From assembly GCF_022662375.1 (NCBI RefSeq), contig NZ_JAKNQL010000001.1, positions 372,001 to 436,000 of the forward strand: a stretch of 64,000 bases of DNA, written 5' to 3'. Within the stretch, counting starts at the first letter, position 1, and the number at the start of each line of letters is the position of its first letter. The DNA comes from Pseudomonas sp. CROZ-RG-20F-R04-15 (GTDB taxonomy: Bacteria > Pseudomonadota > Gammaproteobacteria > Pseudomonadales > Pseudomonadaceae). This document shows positions 21,580 to 30,964 of the stretch, piece by piece. The notes beneath the pieces were generated by a model. The model was not told the origin of the DNA, did not search any database, and saw only the letters and a list, made by a program, of their open reading frames with translations. A program made the translations under genes and the position numbers.

Positions 21580-23295
21580 TTAAACCTTCGCTCCGACCTC
21601 GCTGCGATTCACCAGACTTTCCAGCGCGCCGCTCAAACTTGCTGCCTTATCCCCGACCAGCAAATGCCAGACCCCGCCATCCAGCTGGCTGACCCCCTGA
21701 CACCCCAACGCCTTCAACTGCGCTTCCGAGAGCGCCGTGGCATCCGCCAGTTGCAGGCGAATCCGCGTCATCGCGATGCAGTCCAGTTGCCGCACATTGT
21801 CGCCACCGCCCAAGGCATTCAGCCATTGCTGCGCCTCGGAGCCAGCGACCGGCGGCGCTTTCGGTGCCTCGACAGCCACAGCACTTTCAGCCAGAACCGC
21901 GCGGCCGAGAGCAGGCATTGCCAGGCGAATCTCGTCAGCAATGCTGTCCGCCAGCGGCCCGACCACAACCTGCAAACTGCCACCTTTACCCGGACGCACG
22001 ATCGCCATCGCGCCCAGCGCTTTCAGATCAACATCCGAAGCCTTGTTGCGATCGACCATCTCCAGTCGCAGGCGTGTGGTGCAAGCGCCGACAGTCAGCA
22101 GATTTTCGGCGCCGCCCAAAGCCTTGATGTAAGCGCTGGCACGTTGGTTTTCTGTGAGCACGGCTTTTTCACTCACCGCCACGTCTTCACGCCCCGGTGT
22201 CTTCAGGTTGAAGCGACGGATGCAGAAATCAAACACGGCGTAGTAGATGACCGCATAGGCGAGGCCCACCGGAATCACCAGCCAACCATTGGTCGAGCGC
22301 CCCCAACCGAGCACCATGTCGATGAAGCCACCGGAGAAAGTGAAGCCCAAGTGGATGTTCAAGGCATTGGTAATCGCCATCGACAACCCGGTCAGCAACG
22401 CATGCAGCAGATACAACAGCGGCGCCAGAAACATGAAGGCGAATTCGATTGGCTCAGTCACCCCGGTCAAAAACGAAGTCAGCGCCATCGACAGAAAAAT
22501 CCCGCCCATGACTTTGCGGCGTTCCGGCAGTGCATTGCGGTACATCGCCAGACATGCCGCCGGCAGGCCGAAGATCATCATCGGGAACATGCCGGTCATG
22601 AACTGGCCACCCTTCGGATCGCCAGCGAAATAGCGCGACAGGTCACCGGTCACCAGCGCACCGGTAGTCGGATCGGTGAAGTTGCCGAACACAAACCACG
22701 CCATGTTGTTGAGGATATGGTGCAGGCCGGTGACGATCAGCAGGCGATTGAACACGCCGAACACGAATGCGCCGATGCTGCCGCTTTCCATCATCAAGGC
22801 GCCGAAGCTGTTGATGCCGTGCTGGATCGGCGGCCAGATATAGCCGAACACCACGCCCAGACCGACCGCAGCAAATCCGGTGACAATCGGCACAAACCGC
22901 CGTCCGCCGAAGAACGCCAGATATTCCGGCAGCTTGATGTCCTTGAAGCGGTTGTACAGCGCGCCGGCCATCAGGCCGCTGACGATCCCGGCGAGCATGC
23001 CCATGTTGATGCTCGCATCGAGCACCTTGAGCGTGGAGATCATCACCAGATAACCGATCACCCCGGCGAGGCCGGCGGTACCGTTGTTGTCCTTGGCGAA
23101 ACCGACGGCGATGCCGATGGCGAAGATCATCGCCAGGTTGGCGAAGATTACCTGGCCGGCATCGTGAATGATCGCGATGTTCAGCAGGTCGGTGTCACCC
23201 AGGCGCAGCAGCAGGCCGGCAATCGGCAGGATCGCGATCGGCAGCATCAGCGCGCGGCCGAGGCGTTGCAGGCCTTCGATGAAGAGTTGGTACAT
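21580..23295 (-). CDS. nagE: N-acetylglucosamine-specific PTS permease, EIICB with a second EIIB
   Basis: Inner-membrane transporter that takes up GlcNAc and phosphorylates it. 571 residues from the ATG at 23295; a longer frame lacks a good ribosome site, while AGGA precedes this ATG. EIIC membrane domain (about 1-365) contains the sugar-site segment LTGVTEPIEFAFMF. A first EIIB domain has the phosphorylated Cys405 in TVGACTTRLRL. A second EIIB-like domain (about 488-565) has Ala508 at the matching position (CIAMTRIRL), so it cannot carry phosphate. Last gene of the nag operon, 23 bases after nagF. Confidence 0.93.
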   Translation of the reverse strand: MYQLFIEGLQRLGRALMLPIAILPIAGLLLRLGDTDLLNIAIIHDAGQVIFANLAMIFAIGIAVGFAKDNNGTAGLAGVIGYLVMISTLKVLDASINMGMLAGIVSGLMAGALYNRFKDIKLPEYLAFFGGRRFVPIVTGFAAVGLGVVFGYIWPPIQHGINSFGALMMESGSIGAFVFGVFNRLLIVTGLHHILNNMAWFVFGNFTDPTTGALVTGDLSRYFAGDPKGGQFMTGMFPMMIFGLPAACLAMYRNALPERRKVMGGIFLSMALTSFLTGVTEPIEFAFMFLAPLLYLLHALLTGLSMAITNALNIHLGFTFSGGFIDMVLGWGRSTNGWLVIPVGLAYAVIYYAVFDFCIRRFNLKTPGREDVAVSEKAVLTENQRASAYIKALGGAENLLTVGACTTRLRLEMVDRNKASDVDLKALGAMAIVRPGKGGSLQVVVGPLADSIADEIRLAMPALGRAVLAESAVAVEAPKAPPVAGSEAQQWLNALGGGDNVRQLDCIAMTRIRLQLADATALSEAQLKALGCQGVSQLDGGVWHLLVGDKAASLSGALESLVNRSEVGAKV

Positions 23296-23318
23296 GGCGT
23301 TTGTCCTTGTTGTTTTTG

Positions 23319-25832
23319 TTAGCGCAGAGGCCAATGTTGATGACAGGCGTGACGTACGGCGGCAGCGCTGCTCAGCTTGAGCAGGTCACGGCTGAGACGC
23401 TGGCATTCGGCTTCGTGCACCTGGCGCACGCGATCCTTGATTTCACCGATCTGCACCGGGCTGACCGACAGTTCGGTAACGCCCAGACCGATCAACACTG
23501 GTGTGGCCAACGGATCAGAGGCGAGGGCGCCGCACACACCCACCCAGCGCTTGTGCACCGCCGCACCATCGCAAGTCATGGCGATCAAGCGCAGCAGCGC
23601 CGGATGCAGCGCGTCGACGCGAGCGGCCAGACCTGCGTGGTCGCGATCCATGGCCAAGGTGTATTGCGACAAATCGTTGGTGCCGATCGAGAGGAAGTCA
23701 GCGTGTTCGGCCAGTTGTTCGGCTTGCAGTGCAGCGGCGGGGACTTCGATCATCACGCCGATTTCCGGGCGCTGGCTAACACCGAGTTCCCGGCACAGCG
23801 CATCGACGCGTTGGCGAATGTGCAGCAGCTCATCGACTTCGGTGACCATCGGCAACAGGATCCGGCAGCGGTGCAGCGGGCTGACTTGCAGCAGCGCGCG
23901 CAGTTGCTGATCGAGGATTTCCGGACGGGCCTGAGCCAGGCGAATGCCGCGCAGGCCGAGCACCGGGTTGGCTTCGATGGGCAGCGGCAGGTAGTCGAGT
24001 TGCTTGTCGCCGCCGACGTCGATGGTGCGGATGATCACGGACTTGTCGCCCATGGCATCGATCACGGCTTGATAAGCACTGCGCTGCTCATCGACGTCGG
24101 GAGCGGTCTGGCGATCGACGAACAAAAACTCGGTGCGCAACAGGCCTACACCATCGGCGCCGTTGGCAAAGGCGTCCGCCGCTTCACCGCTGGAAGCAAC
24201 ATTGGCGACGACTTCGATGTGTACGCCATTACGGGTTTCGGCGGGCAGGTGAGCCTTGGCTTGTTGCGCGTCGCGACGTTGTTGCCGCTCGATTTGCACC
24301 TGCTGAACTTCGCTCAGGCGTTCGGCATTCGGCATCAGTTCAAGACGACCACCATCGGCATCAAGCACGACCGATTGCCCTTGCGGCTGATCAAGCAATG
24401 CCGAGCCCAGCGCCACCATGCACGGCAGACCTTTGCCACGCGCCAGAATCGCCACATGCGAAGTCGCGCCACCCGCGGCCATGCACAACCCGGCGACACC
24501 TTGCGCGCTGAGTTGCAGCAAATCCGACGGCGTCAGTTCATGAGCGGCAACAATGGCGCCGGCCGGCACGTCGTAATTCCATGCTTCGCCGAGCAACGCA
24601 CGCAGCACGCGTTGTTTGAGGTCGCGCAGATCATTGGCGCGTTCGGCCAGCAATGCGCTGCCGGTGTGTTGCAGGACTTCGCACTGCACATCGATCGACT
24701 GGCTCCAGGCGTGAGTCGCCGCAGTGCCTTGTTCGATGGATTGCTGTGCCGCGTCGAGCAGCGCCGGATCTTCCAGCAACGCCAGATGCGCGGCGAAGAT
24801 TGCTTCTTCATCAGCGTTCTTGTGCTTTTTCGCTTGATCGAGGGTGCCGTCGATGTCACTGCGTACCTGATTCAGTGCCGTGTCGAGCACCTGCAATTGT
24901 TGCAACGGATCATGATTGCCCGCATCCACTGGCAAACTGATCGCGTTCAAGCGAAACAGCGGCCCGCCGACCAGTCCCGGTGCAGCGCAGACACCGTGCA
25001 TTACGCCAGCTTCAGCCGGGCGTTTAAGCGGTGCGACAGTCACCGGCGCCGCAGCGTGATGATCATCCGGCAATGCTGTGGCCAACGCAGTGAGCAACGC
25101 TTGCAGCGCCGCCTCGGCATCCGGCCCCTGACAACTGACCTGCACTTGGTCCTGCTCGCCAACCGCCAGCCCCATCAAACCGATCAGGCTGTTGCACGGC
25201 GCCGTTTTGCCAGCGAAGTGCAGTTGCGACTGGCTTTTGAAACCTTGCGCCGTTTGTCGAATCAACGCGGCCGGGCGTGCATGCAAACCGCCGCGATGCG
25301 CCACCAACACATGCCCGTGAACCTCAGACCCGCCGACCGCTTCGACATGCGCCGCAGCACTGTTGCGGGCAACGATGTGCAGCAAGGGGTCGCCAACCTT
25401 CACTGCTTTCAGCGTGATCGGTCGTACCTGGAAATCCTGACTGTTGGTCAGGATCAACAGACTGACGAGGCTTTTGCATTGCTGGCCCACCTTGTCTTGG
25501 TCGTAGCGCAACAACGGCTGGCCCTTGGTCACGCGACCACCTTCTTTGACCAGCATCGAGAAGCCTTCGCCGTTCAGTTCAACGGTGTCGAGGCCCAGAT
25601 GCAGGAGGATTTCCGCGCCGTTGACGGCACGCACGGTCAGTGCGTGGCCGGTGCGCGCGACGTGAATGATCACCCCGGCGCACGGCGAATACAGCGTGTC
25701 GTTGAGTGGATCGATGGCAATGCCATCACCCATCGCGCCGCTGGCGAACACCGCGTCCGGGACTTTGGCGAGCGTGAGCACCGGGCCGCTGAGCGGGGCG
25801 CTGAGGGTCAGCTCTTTATTGTTGTTGTGCAT
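23319..25832 (-). CDS. nagF: PTS fusion protein EIIA-HPr-EI for N-acetylglucosamine
   Basis: Cytoplasmic phosphotransfer protein that passes phosphate from PEP to NagE. 837 residues in three modules. EIIA-Glc-like domain (about 1-150) with His78 in AEILLHLGLDTVEL. HPr domain (about 170-255) with His184 in RGGLHARPAAL. Enzyme I (about 280-837) with His459 in GGATSHVAILAR, then the PEP-binding motifs GVGLLRTEFLF and SIGTNDLSQYTLAMDR. All three histidines are present. It lies between the SIS-domain gene and nagE in one operon. Confidence 0.95.
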   Translation of the reverse strand: MHNNNKELTLSAPLSGPVLTLAKVPDAVFASGAMGDGIAIDPLNDTLYSPCAGVIIHVARTGHALTVRAVNGAEILLHLGLDTVELNGEGFSMLVKEGGRVTKGQPLLRYDQDKVGQQCKSLVSLLILTNSQDFQVRPITLKAVKVGDPLLHIVARNSAAAHVEAVGGSEVHGHVLVAHRGGLHARPAALIRQTAQGFKSQSQLHFAGKTAPCNSLIGLMGLAVGEQDQVQVSCQGPDAEAALQALLTALATALPDDHHAAAPVTVAPLKRPAEAGVMHGVCAAPGLVGGPLFRLNAISLPVDAGNHDPLQQLQVLDTALNQVRSDIDGTLDQAKKHKNADEEAIFAAHLALLEDPALLDAAQQSIEQGTAATHAWSQSIDVQCEVLQHTGSALLAERANDLRDLKQRVLRALLGEAWNYDVPAGAIVAAHELTPSDLLQLSAQGVAGLCMAAGGATSHVAILARGKGLPCMVALGSALLDQPQGQSVVLDADGGRLELMPNAERLSEVQQVQIERQQRRDAQQAKAHLPAETRNGVHIEVVANVASSGEAADAFANGADGVGLLRTEFLFVDRQTAPDVDEQRSAYQAVIDAMGDKSVIIRTIDVGGDKQLDYLPLPIEANPVLGLRGIRLAQARPEILDQQLRALLQVSPLHRCRILLPMVTEVDELLHIRQRVDALCRELGVSQRPEIGVMIEVPAAALQAEQLAEHADFLSIGTNDLSQYTLAMDRDHAGLAARVDALHPALLRLIAMTCDGAAVHKRWVGVCGALASDPLATPVLIGLGVTELSVSPVQIGEIKDRVRQVHEAECQRLSRDLLKLSSAAAVRHACHQHWPLR

Positions 25833-25866
25833 GGCTCGGTCTCATCAGGTGTGCAGTCATTCGGAC

Positions 25867-26889
25867 TTAGTGCGTGCGTGTCACTTTGCTCAGGTGGCGC
25901 GGCTGATCCGGGTCCATGCCACGGGCCACGGCCAAACCGGCGGCCATCACGTAGAAGCTCTGAATCGCCAGAATCGGATCGAGGGCCGGGTGTTCGGCGC
26001 GGGTCAGCGTCAGATCGCGTTCGCTGACGTCATCGGGTGCTGCCAGCAACACACGGGCGCCGCGTTGACGCATCTCTGCTGCCAGGCTCAACAGACCCGC
26101 CTGCTCGGCGCCGCGTGGCGCGAACACCAGCAACGGATAGTGTTCGTCGATCAGCGCCATCGGGCCGTGACGCACTTCGGCGCTGCTGAACGCTTCGGCC
26201 TGAATCGCCGAGGTTTCCTTGAATTTCAAAGCCGCTTCCTGGGCAATGGCAAACCCGGCGCCACGACCAATCACCATCAAACGCTGGCAATCGCGCAGCG
26301 CTTCGATGGCCACGCTCCAGTCCTGTTTGGCAGCTTCGCGCAGGCCTTCGGGCAGGGCGTTGCCGGCTTCGAGCAATTCACCGTCCTCTTTCCAGTGCGC
26401 GATCAAACGGGCGCTGGCGCTGAGGGTGGCGATAAAACTCTTGGTCGCGGCGACGCTGCTTTCAGTGCCGGCGAGCAGCGGCACGCTGAATTCACAGGCA
26501 GCTTCCAGCGGCGAATCGGCGGCGTTGACCATCGACACACTGAGCGCGCCACGCTTGCGCAACAGACGCAGGCTGTTGACCAGATCCGGGCTTTGCCCCG
26601 ATTGCGAAAACGCGAACGCGACCTGACCGCTGACCTTCAACGGCGCCTGCTGCATGGTCACCACCGACATCGGCAACGACGCCACCGGCACGCCCAGTTG
26701 CTGCATGGTCAGGTAGGCGAAGTAGCTCGCCGCGTGGTCGGAGCTGCCGCGTGCGACGGTCATCGCCACTTGCGGTGGCTGACGGCGCAGGCGCCCGGCG
26801 ATCTCGATCATTTGCGGGTCGAGTTGTTGCAGTTGGGCTTGCACGGCCTCGAACGAGGACAGCGCCTCCTCAAGCATTTTTGAAGTCAA
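25867..26889 (-). CDS. SIS-domain glucosamine-6-phosphate deaminase (NagB-II type)
   Basis: 340 residues with two SIS domains like the isomerase half of GlmS but no glutaminase domain. In nag operons this type replaces NagB and converts glucosamine 6-phosphate to fructose 6-phosphate and ammonia. Sugar-phosphate motifs are visible: ARGSSDHAASYF, SQSGQSPDLVN and GTESSVAATKSF, then GRGAGFAIAQEAALKFKE. The start is probably the TTG at 26889, because GGAG is well placed before it; ATG at 26877 is the alternative. It overlaps the nagA stop by about 20 bases. Confidence 0.88.
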   Translation of the reverse strand: MTSKMLEEALSSFEAVQAQLQQLDPQMIEIAGRLRRQPPQVAMTVARGSSDHAASYFAYLTMQQLGVPVASLPMSVVTMQQAPLKVSGQVAFAFSQSGQSPDLVNSLRLLRKRGALSVSMVNAADSPLEAACEFSVPLLAGTESSVAATKSFIATLSASARLIAHWKEDGELLEAGNALPEGLREAAKQDWSVAIEALRDCQRLMVIGRGAGFAIAQEAALKFKETSAIQAEAFSSAEVRHGPMALIDEHYPLLVFAPRGAEQAGLLSLAAEMRQRGARVLLAAPDDVSERDLTLTRAEHPALDPILAIQSFYVMAAGLAVARGMDPDQPRHLSKVTRTH

Positions 26890-27976
26890 TGTCTTCTCCT
26901 TCGACCATGACGGCGGTCAGTGTGAGTGAGCGATCCAGCCGCACGCAGTCGGCCCAGGCACCCGGTTGCAGGCGCCCGCGTTCGTTGATGCCGAGGTAGT
27001 CGGCGGGAAATTGCGATAGGCGCTGCGAGGCCTCGGCGATCGGCAAACCGATTTTCACCAGGTTGCGCAGGGCCTGATCCATGGTCAGCGTGCTGCCGGC
27101 CAGGGTGCCGTCGGGCAGGCGCACGCCGCCGAGGCATTTGGTCACGGTGTGGCTGCCGAGCTTGTATTCACCGTCGGGCATGCCGGCGGCCGCAGTCGAA
27201 TCGGTCACGCAATACAGGCACGGGATCGAGCGCAGGGCCACGCGGATGGCGCCGGGATGCACGTGCAGCAAATCCGGAATCAGCTCGGCGAATCTGGCGT
27301 GGGCCAGTGCCGCGCCGACGATGCCCGGCTCGCGGTGATGCAGTGGGCTCATGGCGTTGTAGAGGTGGGTGAAACTGGTCGCGCCGGCCTCCATTGCAGC
27401 AACGCCTTCCTCGTAACTGCCGAGGGTGTGGCCGATCTGCATGCGCACGCCACGGCTGCTCAGTTCACGAATCAACCCGTCGTGACCGGCGATTTCCGGG
27501 GCGATGGTGATCACCCGAATCGGCGCCAATGCCAGATATTCTTCGACTTCGGCCATCAATGCGGTGTGGGCGAAATTCGGTTGTGCACCGAGTTTGCCGG
27601 GATTGATGTACGGGCCTTCGAGGTGTACGCCGAGGACGCGGGCGGCACCTTGCGGACGCTGTTCGCAGAATTCCCCGACTTCTTTCAAGACGCTGGAGAT
27701 CTCGGCACTCGGTGCGGTCATGGTAGTGGCCAGCAGCGAGGTGGTGCCAAAACGCACGTGGGTTCTGGTGATGGTTTCGAAAGCGCTGGCGCCTTCCATG
27801 ATGTCTTTGCCGCCGCCGCCGTGAACGTGCAGATCAATGAAACCCGGCAGCAGATACGGCAGGTCATTGGTGGCCGGATCGCAAGGCACGCCTTCGATCG
27901 ACACGACTTTGCCGTGTTCGTGGGTCAGCCGGCCGCGAATCCAGCCGCTGGCGGTGAGGATGTTGTCTTCGGACAT
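26870..27976 (-). CDS. nagA: N-acetylglucosamine-6-phosphate deacetylase
   Basis: Removes acetate from GlcNAc 6-phosphate in the cytoplasm. 368 residues, amidohydrolase superfamily. The metal-binding motifs are visible: GFIDLHVHGGGG near the N-terminus, HLEGPYINP with its glutamate, GHTLGSYEEG and THLYNAMSP. The catalytic Asp is in VTDSTAAAGMPDG. It starts 24 bases after nagR and its 3' end overlaps the SIS-domain gene, so the operon reads nagR-nagA-nagB-nagF-nagE. Confidence 0.95.
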   Translation of the reverse strand: MSEDNILTASGWIRGRLTHEHGKVVSIEGVPCDPATNDLPYLLPGFIDLHVHGGGGKDIMEGASAFETITRTHVRFGTTSLLATTMTAPSAEISSVLKEVGEFCEQRPQGAARVLGVHLEGPYINPGKLGAQPNFAHTALMAEVEEYLALAPIRVITIAPEIAGHDGLIRELSSRGVRMQIGHTLGSYEEGVAAMEAGATSFTHLYNAMSPLHHREPGIVGAALAHARFAELIPDLLHVHPGAIRVALRSIPCLYCVTDSTAAAGMPDGEYKLGSHTVTKCLGGVRLPDGTLAGSTLTMDQALRNLVKIGLPIAEASQRLSQFPADYLGINERGRLQPGAWADCVRLDRSLTLTAVMVEGEDIDFKNA

Positions 27977-28000
27977 TTTGGTTCTCGCTTGTGGCTGCGC

Positions 28001-28732
28001 TTAACGGCGAAGCTCTGCAACAAAGTCGTAGTAGTCGTTGCGGCAATAGGTGTCGGTGACTTCGATCGGCGTGTTGTCTTCCAGGTAGCCAACCCGGGTC
28101 ATCAGCAACATCGCAGTGCCGGGGGCAATGCCGACCAGCGCGGCGAACTCGTCCGAGGCGTTGATCGCCTGAATGTGCTGCAAGGCGCGGACGATCGGTT
28201 TGCCGATGCCGTCGAGGTATTCGTAGAGCGAATCGCCGACCAGTTGTGGCTTGGGCATGATAGAGGCGGGCAGGGTGCTCATTTCGATCGCCATCACCGT
28301 GTCATCGGCTTTGCGCAGACGTTTCATGCGCGCGACCTTGTCGTTCGGCGACAGGCTGAGGCGGATCAGTTCTTCGTGAGTCGGCAGGGTGATCTCACGT
28401 TCCAACCATTGGGAGCTGGGCACAAAACCCTTGAGTCGCAGCATCTCGCTGAAACCGGAGAGGCGCGACAGCGGTTGTTCCAGGCGTGGGGTGATGAAGG
28501 TGCCGGAACCTTGCAGGCGGCGGATCAGACCTTGATCGAGGAGAACTTCCAGCGCCTTGCGTGCGGTGACACGAGAGATACCGAGCATTTCGCTGAGATT
28601 GCGTTCGGACGGCATCGCCTGCTCGGACTTCCACTGCCCGGCATGGATTGCCGCTTCCAGATTGCGCGCCAGTTGCAGGTACAGCGGCGTCGGCTGGGAG
28701 TCATCGGGACGTAGGGCGTGGAAGTCGTTCAT
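28001..28732 (-). CDS. nagR: GntR/HutC-family regulator of the GlcNAc operon
   Basis: 243 residues from the ATG at 28732, where GGAA stands nine bases upstream; a second ATG at 28741 has it too close. The N-terminal winged helix-turn-helix (about 14-80) contains PSERNLSEMLGISRVTARKA. The C-terminal UTRA effector domain (about 95-240) resembles those that bind amino-sugar phosphates. It is the first gene of the nag operon, so it probably regulates itself and the downstream genes. Candidate operators lie directly upstream. Confidence 0.9.
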   Translation of the reverse strand: MNDFHALRPDDSQPTPLYLQLARNLEAAIHAGQWKSEQAMPSERNLSEMLGISRVTARKALEVLLDQGLIRRLQGSGTFITPRLEQPLSRLSGFSEMLRLKGFVPSSQWLEREITLPTHEELIRLSLSPNDKVARMKRLRKADDTVMAIEMSTLPASIMPKPQLVGDSLYEYLDGIGKPIVRALQHIQAINASDEFAALVGIAPGTAMLLMTRVGYLEDNTPIEVTDTYCRNDYYDFVAELRR

Positions 28733-28790
28733 GTAGGGCATTTCCGTCGCGAGTATAGGATTGTTGTGGCTCGCTTGTGGGGCGGAAATT

Positions 28791-28808
28791 AATACCACTT
28801 GAATACCA
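28791..28808 (-). promoter_or_regulatory. candidate NagR operator: two TGGTATT half-sites 11 bp apart
   Basis: Read on the minus strand, TGGTATT occurs at 28808-28802 and 28797-28791, one helical turn apart. A third copy on the plus strand is at 28874-28880. They lie 60-150 bases upstream of nagR. Half-sites beginning TGGTAT are known for amino-sugar GntR regulators; binding here is inferred. Confidence 0.55.
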
Positions 28809-28900
28809 TGTCAACGCAGGTAATGGGCGGTTGACCCAATGAAATGGCGGGTTTTAGAGGGGTTGGTTTGAAGTGGTATTAAAGGTGGGCGGTGAAAAGC

Positions 28901-28980
28901 AAAAGATCGCAGCCTGCGGCAGCTCCTACAGTTGAGAGTGGTATCACCCTTGTAGGCGCTGTCGCAGGCTGCGATCTTTT
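28901..28980. repeat. 80-bp inverted repeat
   Basis: AAAAGATCGCAGCCTGCG on the left pairs with CGCAGGCTGCGATCTTTT on the right, with a second inner pairing of CTCCTACA and TGTAGG. It resembles a common Pseudomonas intergenic palindrome and could also terminate the convergent messages. Confidence 0.85.
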
Positions 28981-29015
28981 GATTTATTTTTTTGCAGGTG
29001 ACCAGCGGTCGGCGG

Positions 29016-29531
29016 TTACGGGCGGATTTCGACCATCGTGCCGTCCGGCACCAGGCTCCACACTTCGCGCATATCGACGTTGCGCATGGCGACGCAGCCG
29101 TCGGTCCAGTCGAGGGTGTGGAACAGGTCCTCCGGGGTTTCTTCCGAATCCGGCGTGCCGTGGATCATGATCATCCCGCCGGGCTCGACGCCTTCACGCC
29201 GGGCGCGGGCCGAATCGCTGATGTTCGGGTAGGAAATGTGCATCGACAGATTGAATTTGTCACTGGTCTTGCGCCAGTCGATCCAATAGAAACCTTCCGG
29301 CGTGCGTTTGTCGCCTTCGATTAGTTTCGGACCCTTTTTCGCGCCCTTGCCCAAAGAAATGCGATAGGTCTTCAGCGGTTTGCCATCGGCGATCAACTGC
29401 AGTTGATGTGCTGACTTGAGTACCAGGACTTTTTCGATAAGCGGGCTATTCGCAGGCGCCACGGTGGTCACGAATGACGCTTGGGAGACGGTAACGAACG
29501 ACAGGCAGAACAGGGCAAGCAACCAGCGCAT
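29016..29531 (-). CDS. L,D-transpeptidase (YkuD domain), exported
   Basis: 171 residues from the ATG at 29531, chosen because GGGGA precedes it by nine bases and it gives a clean signal peptide (MRWLLALFCLSFVTVSQAS). The YkuD domain (about 35-170) has the catalytic His in MIMIHGTPDSEE and the active Cys in WTDGCVAMRN. Such periplasmic enzymes make 3-3 peptidoglycan cross-links or attach lipoproteins; which applies here cannot be told from sequence. The gene stands alone, with a palindromic repeat after its stop codon. Confidence 0.9.
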   Translation of the reverse strand: MRWLLALFCLSFVTVSQASFVTTVAPANSPLIEKVLVLKSAHQLQLIADGKPLKTYRISLGKGAKKGPKLIEGDKRTPEGFYWIDWRKTSDKFNLSMHISYPNISDSARARREGVEPGGMIMIHGTPDSEETPEDLFHTLDWTDGCVAMRNVDMREVWSLVPDGTMVEIRP

Positions 29532-29618
29532 TGAAACGATTCCCCAGGAATGACGCAGATACATGATTTATAGATGTTGTGCAGACTTGCTCGGGTTATC
29601 GGCTGGCCGGCGACGAAA

Positions 29619-30170
29619 TCAAGTAATGGCAGGCTGAGCAAGCGGCGGAATCGATTCCGAACGAACCGGATACACCTCAACACGCCGATCAGCGAAGAAG
29701 CATTCTAAGGTACGCCCCACTGTGCGGAAAGCCAGCTCGTCCCAGGGAATGTCGGCTTCGTCGAATAGTTGCACTTCCAGGCTCTCGGGACCGGCAGCGA
29801 AATCCAGGTCGACCAGCTCGGCACGGAAGAACACATGCACCTGACTGATGTGCGGCACGTCGATCAGCGTATAAATGCTCAGATTGCGCACGCGGGCGCA
29901 GGCTTCTTCGGCGGTTTCACGCACGGCGGCCTGTTCGATGGTCTCGCCGTTCTCCATGAAACCGGCGGGCAACGTCCAGTAACCGAGACGCGGCTCGATG
30001 GCGCGACGGCAGAGCAACACTTTGGTGCCCCAGGTCGGCACGCAGCCGGCAACGATATTGGGGTTTTGATAGTGAATGGTCTGACAGCTGTCACAGACAA
30101 ATCGCAGCCGCGAATCGCCTTCGGGAATGCGCTGGGTGACCGGGTTACCGCAGTGGCTGCAAAATTTCAT
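29619..30170 (-). CDS. NUDIX hydrolase with N-terminal zinc ribbon (NudC-like small form)
   Basis: 183 residues from the ATG at 30170, preceded by AGGAAG at a six-base spacing. It opens with MKFCSHCGNPV and a second pair CDSCQ, a four-cysteine zinc ribbon. The NUDIX box GFMENGETIEQAAVRETAEE fits G-x5-E-x7-R-E-x2-E-E. Proteins of this shape hydrolyse nucleoside diphosphate derivatives such as NADH or ADP-ribose, but the substrate is not known. A second NUDIX gene starts 148 bases away on the other strand. Confidence 0.9.
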   Translation of the reverse strand: MKFCSHCGNPVTQRIPEGDSRLRFVCDSCQTIHYQNPNIVAGCVPTWGTKVLLCRRAIEPRLGYWTLPAGFMENGETIEQAAVRETAEEACARVRNLSIYTLIDVPHISQVHVFFRAELVDLDFAAGPESLEVQLFDEADIPWDELAFRTVGRTLECFFADRRVEVYPVRSESIPPLAQPAIT

Positions 30171-30317
30171 GCTGGGCTTCCTGAATGCTGCGCCTATCTT
30201 GGCGTGCAGCGGTGCCGGTCGGCAAGTTGTCGTTTCGCGACACGACAGGTTTCGGGGGCTTGGGCGCTCGCAATGATTGGTGCATGATGCAGGGTAAGGC
30301 ACAGATCGAGAACACTC

Positions 30318-30917
30318 ATGCTGGACGAGCTACTGCATAGGGTAAGCAACCACATACCGCGCACGCTGGAGACCGACACACGTTTCCCCGAGGCCGCCGT
30401 TCTGGTGCCGATCACCCGCAGTGAGGAGCCGGAACTGGTGTTGACCCTGCGCGCCAGCGGGCTCTCGACCCACGGCGGCGAAGTGGCGTTTCCCGGTGGT
30501 CGCCGCGATCCGGAAGACCCGGATCTGATCTTCACGGCGCTGCGTGAGGCTGAAGAGGAAATCGGCCTGCCGCCCGGACTGGTCGAAGTCATCGGCCCGC
30601 TCAGCCCGCTGATTTCCCTGCACGGCATCAGGGTCACGCCTTATGTCGGTGTGATTCCCGATTTCGTCGAGTATCAGCCCAATGATGCCGAGATCGCTGC
30701 CGTCTTCAGCGTGCCGCTGGAGTTCTTCCGTAAAGACCCTCGTGAACACACGCACCGCATCGACTATCAGGGCCGCAGTTGGTACGTGCCGAGCTATCGC
30801 TACGGCGAATACAAAATCTGGGGCCTGACGGCGATCATGATCGTCGAGTTGATCAACCTGCTCTATGACGCGAAAATCAGCCTGCACCAACCGCCGAAAA
30901 GCTTTATCAACACCTGA
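30318..30917 (+). CDS. NUDIX hydrolase, CoA pyrophosphatase type (NudL-like)
   Basis: 199 residues. The CoA-pyrophosphatase signature is visible before and within the NUDIX box: [19 protein letters not shown] followed by [11 protein letters not shown]. Such enzymes split CoA and its derivatives into 4'-phosphopantetheine and 3',5'-ADP. The C-terminus contains [10 protein letters not shown], common in this subfamily. It is followed closely by the gamma-carbonic anhydrase gene, so both may be in one operon with the DUF1289 gene. Confidence 0.9.
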   Translation: MLDELLHRVSNHIPRTLETDTRFPEAAVLVPITRSEEPELVLTLRASGLSTHGGEVAFPGGRRDPEDPDLIFTALREAEEEIGLPPGLVEVIGPLSPLISLHGIRVTPYVGVIPDFVEYQPNDAEIAAVFSVPLEFFRKDPREHTHRIDYQGRSWYVPSYRYGEYKIWGLTAIMIVELINLLYDAKISLHQPPKSFINT

Positions 30918-30964
30918 AGCCGTCGTTCGAACGGCCACTCACCGTGAGCCCTGAGGAAAACAAG

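Noticed and set aside
21535..26027. Long plus-strand frames opposite nagE and nagF
   Set aside because: Shadows of the real nag genes, whose three phosphohistidine sites and membrane domain are clear on the minus strand.
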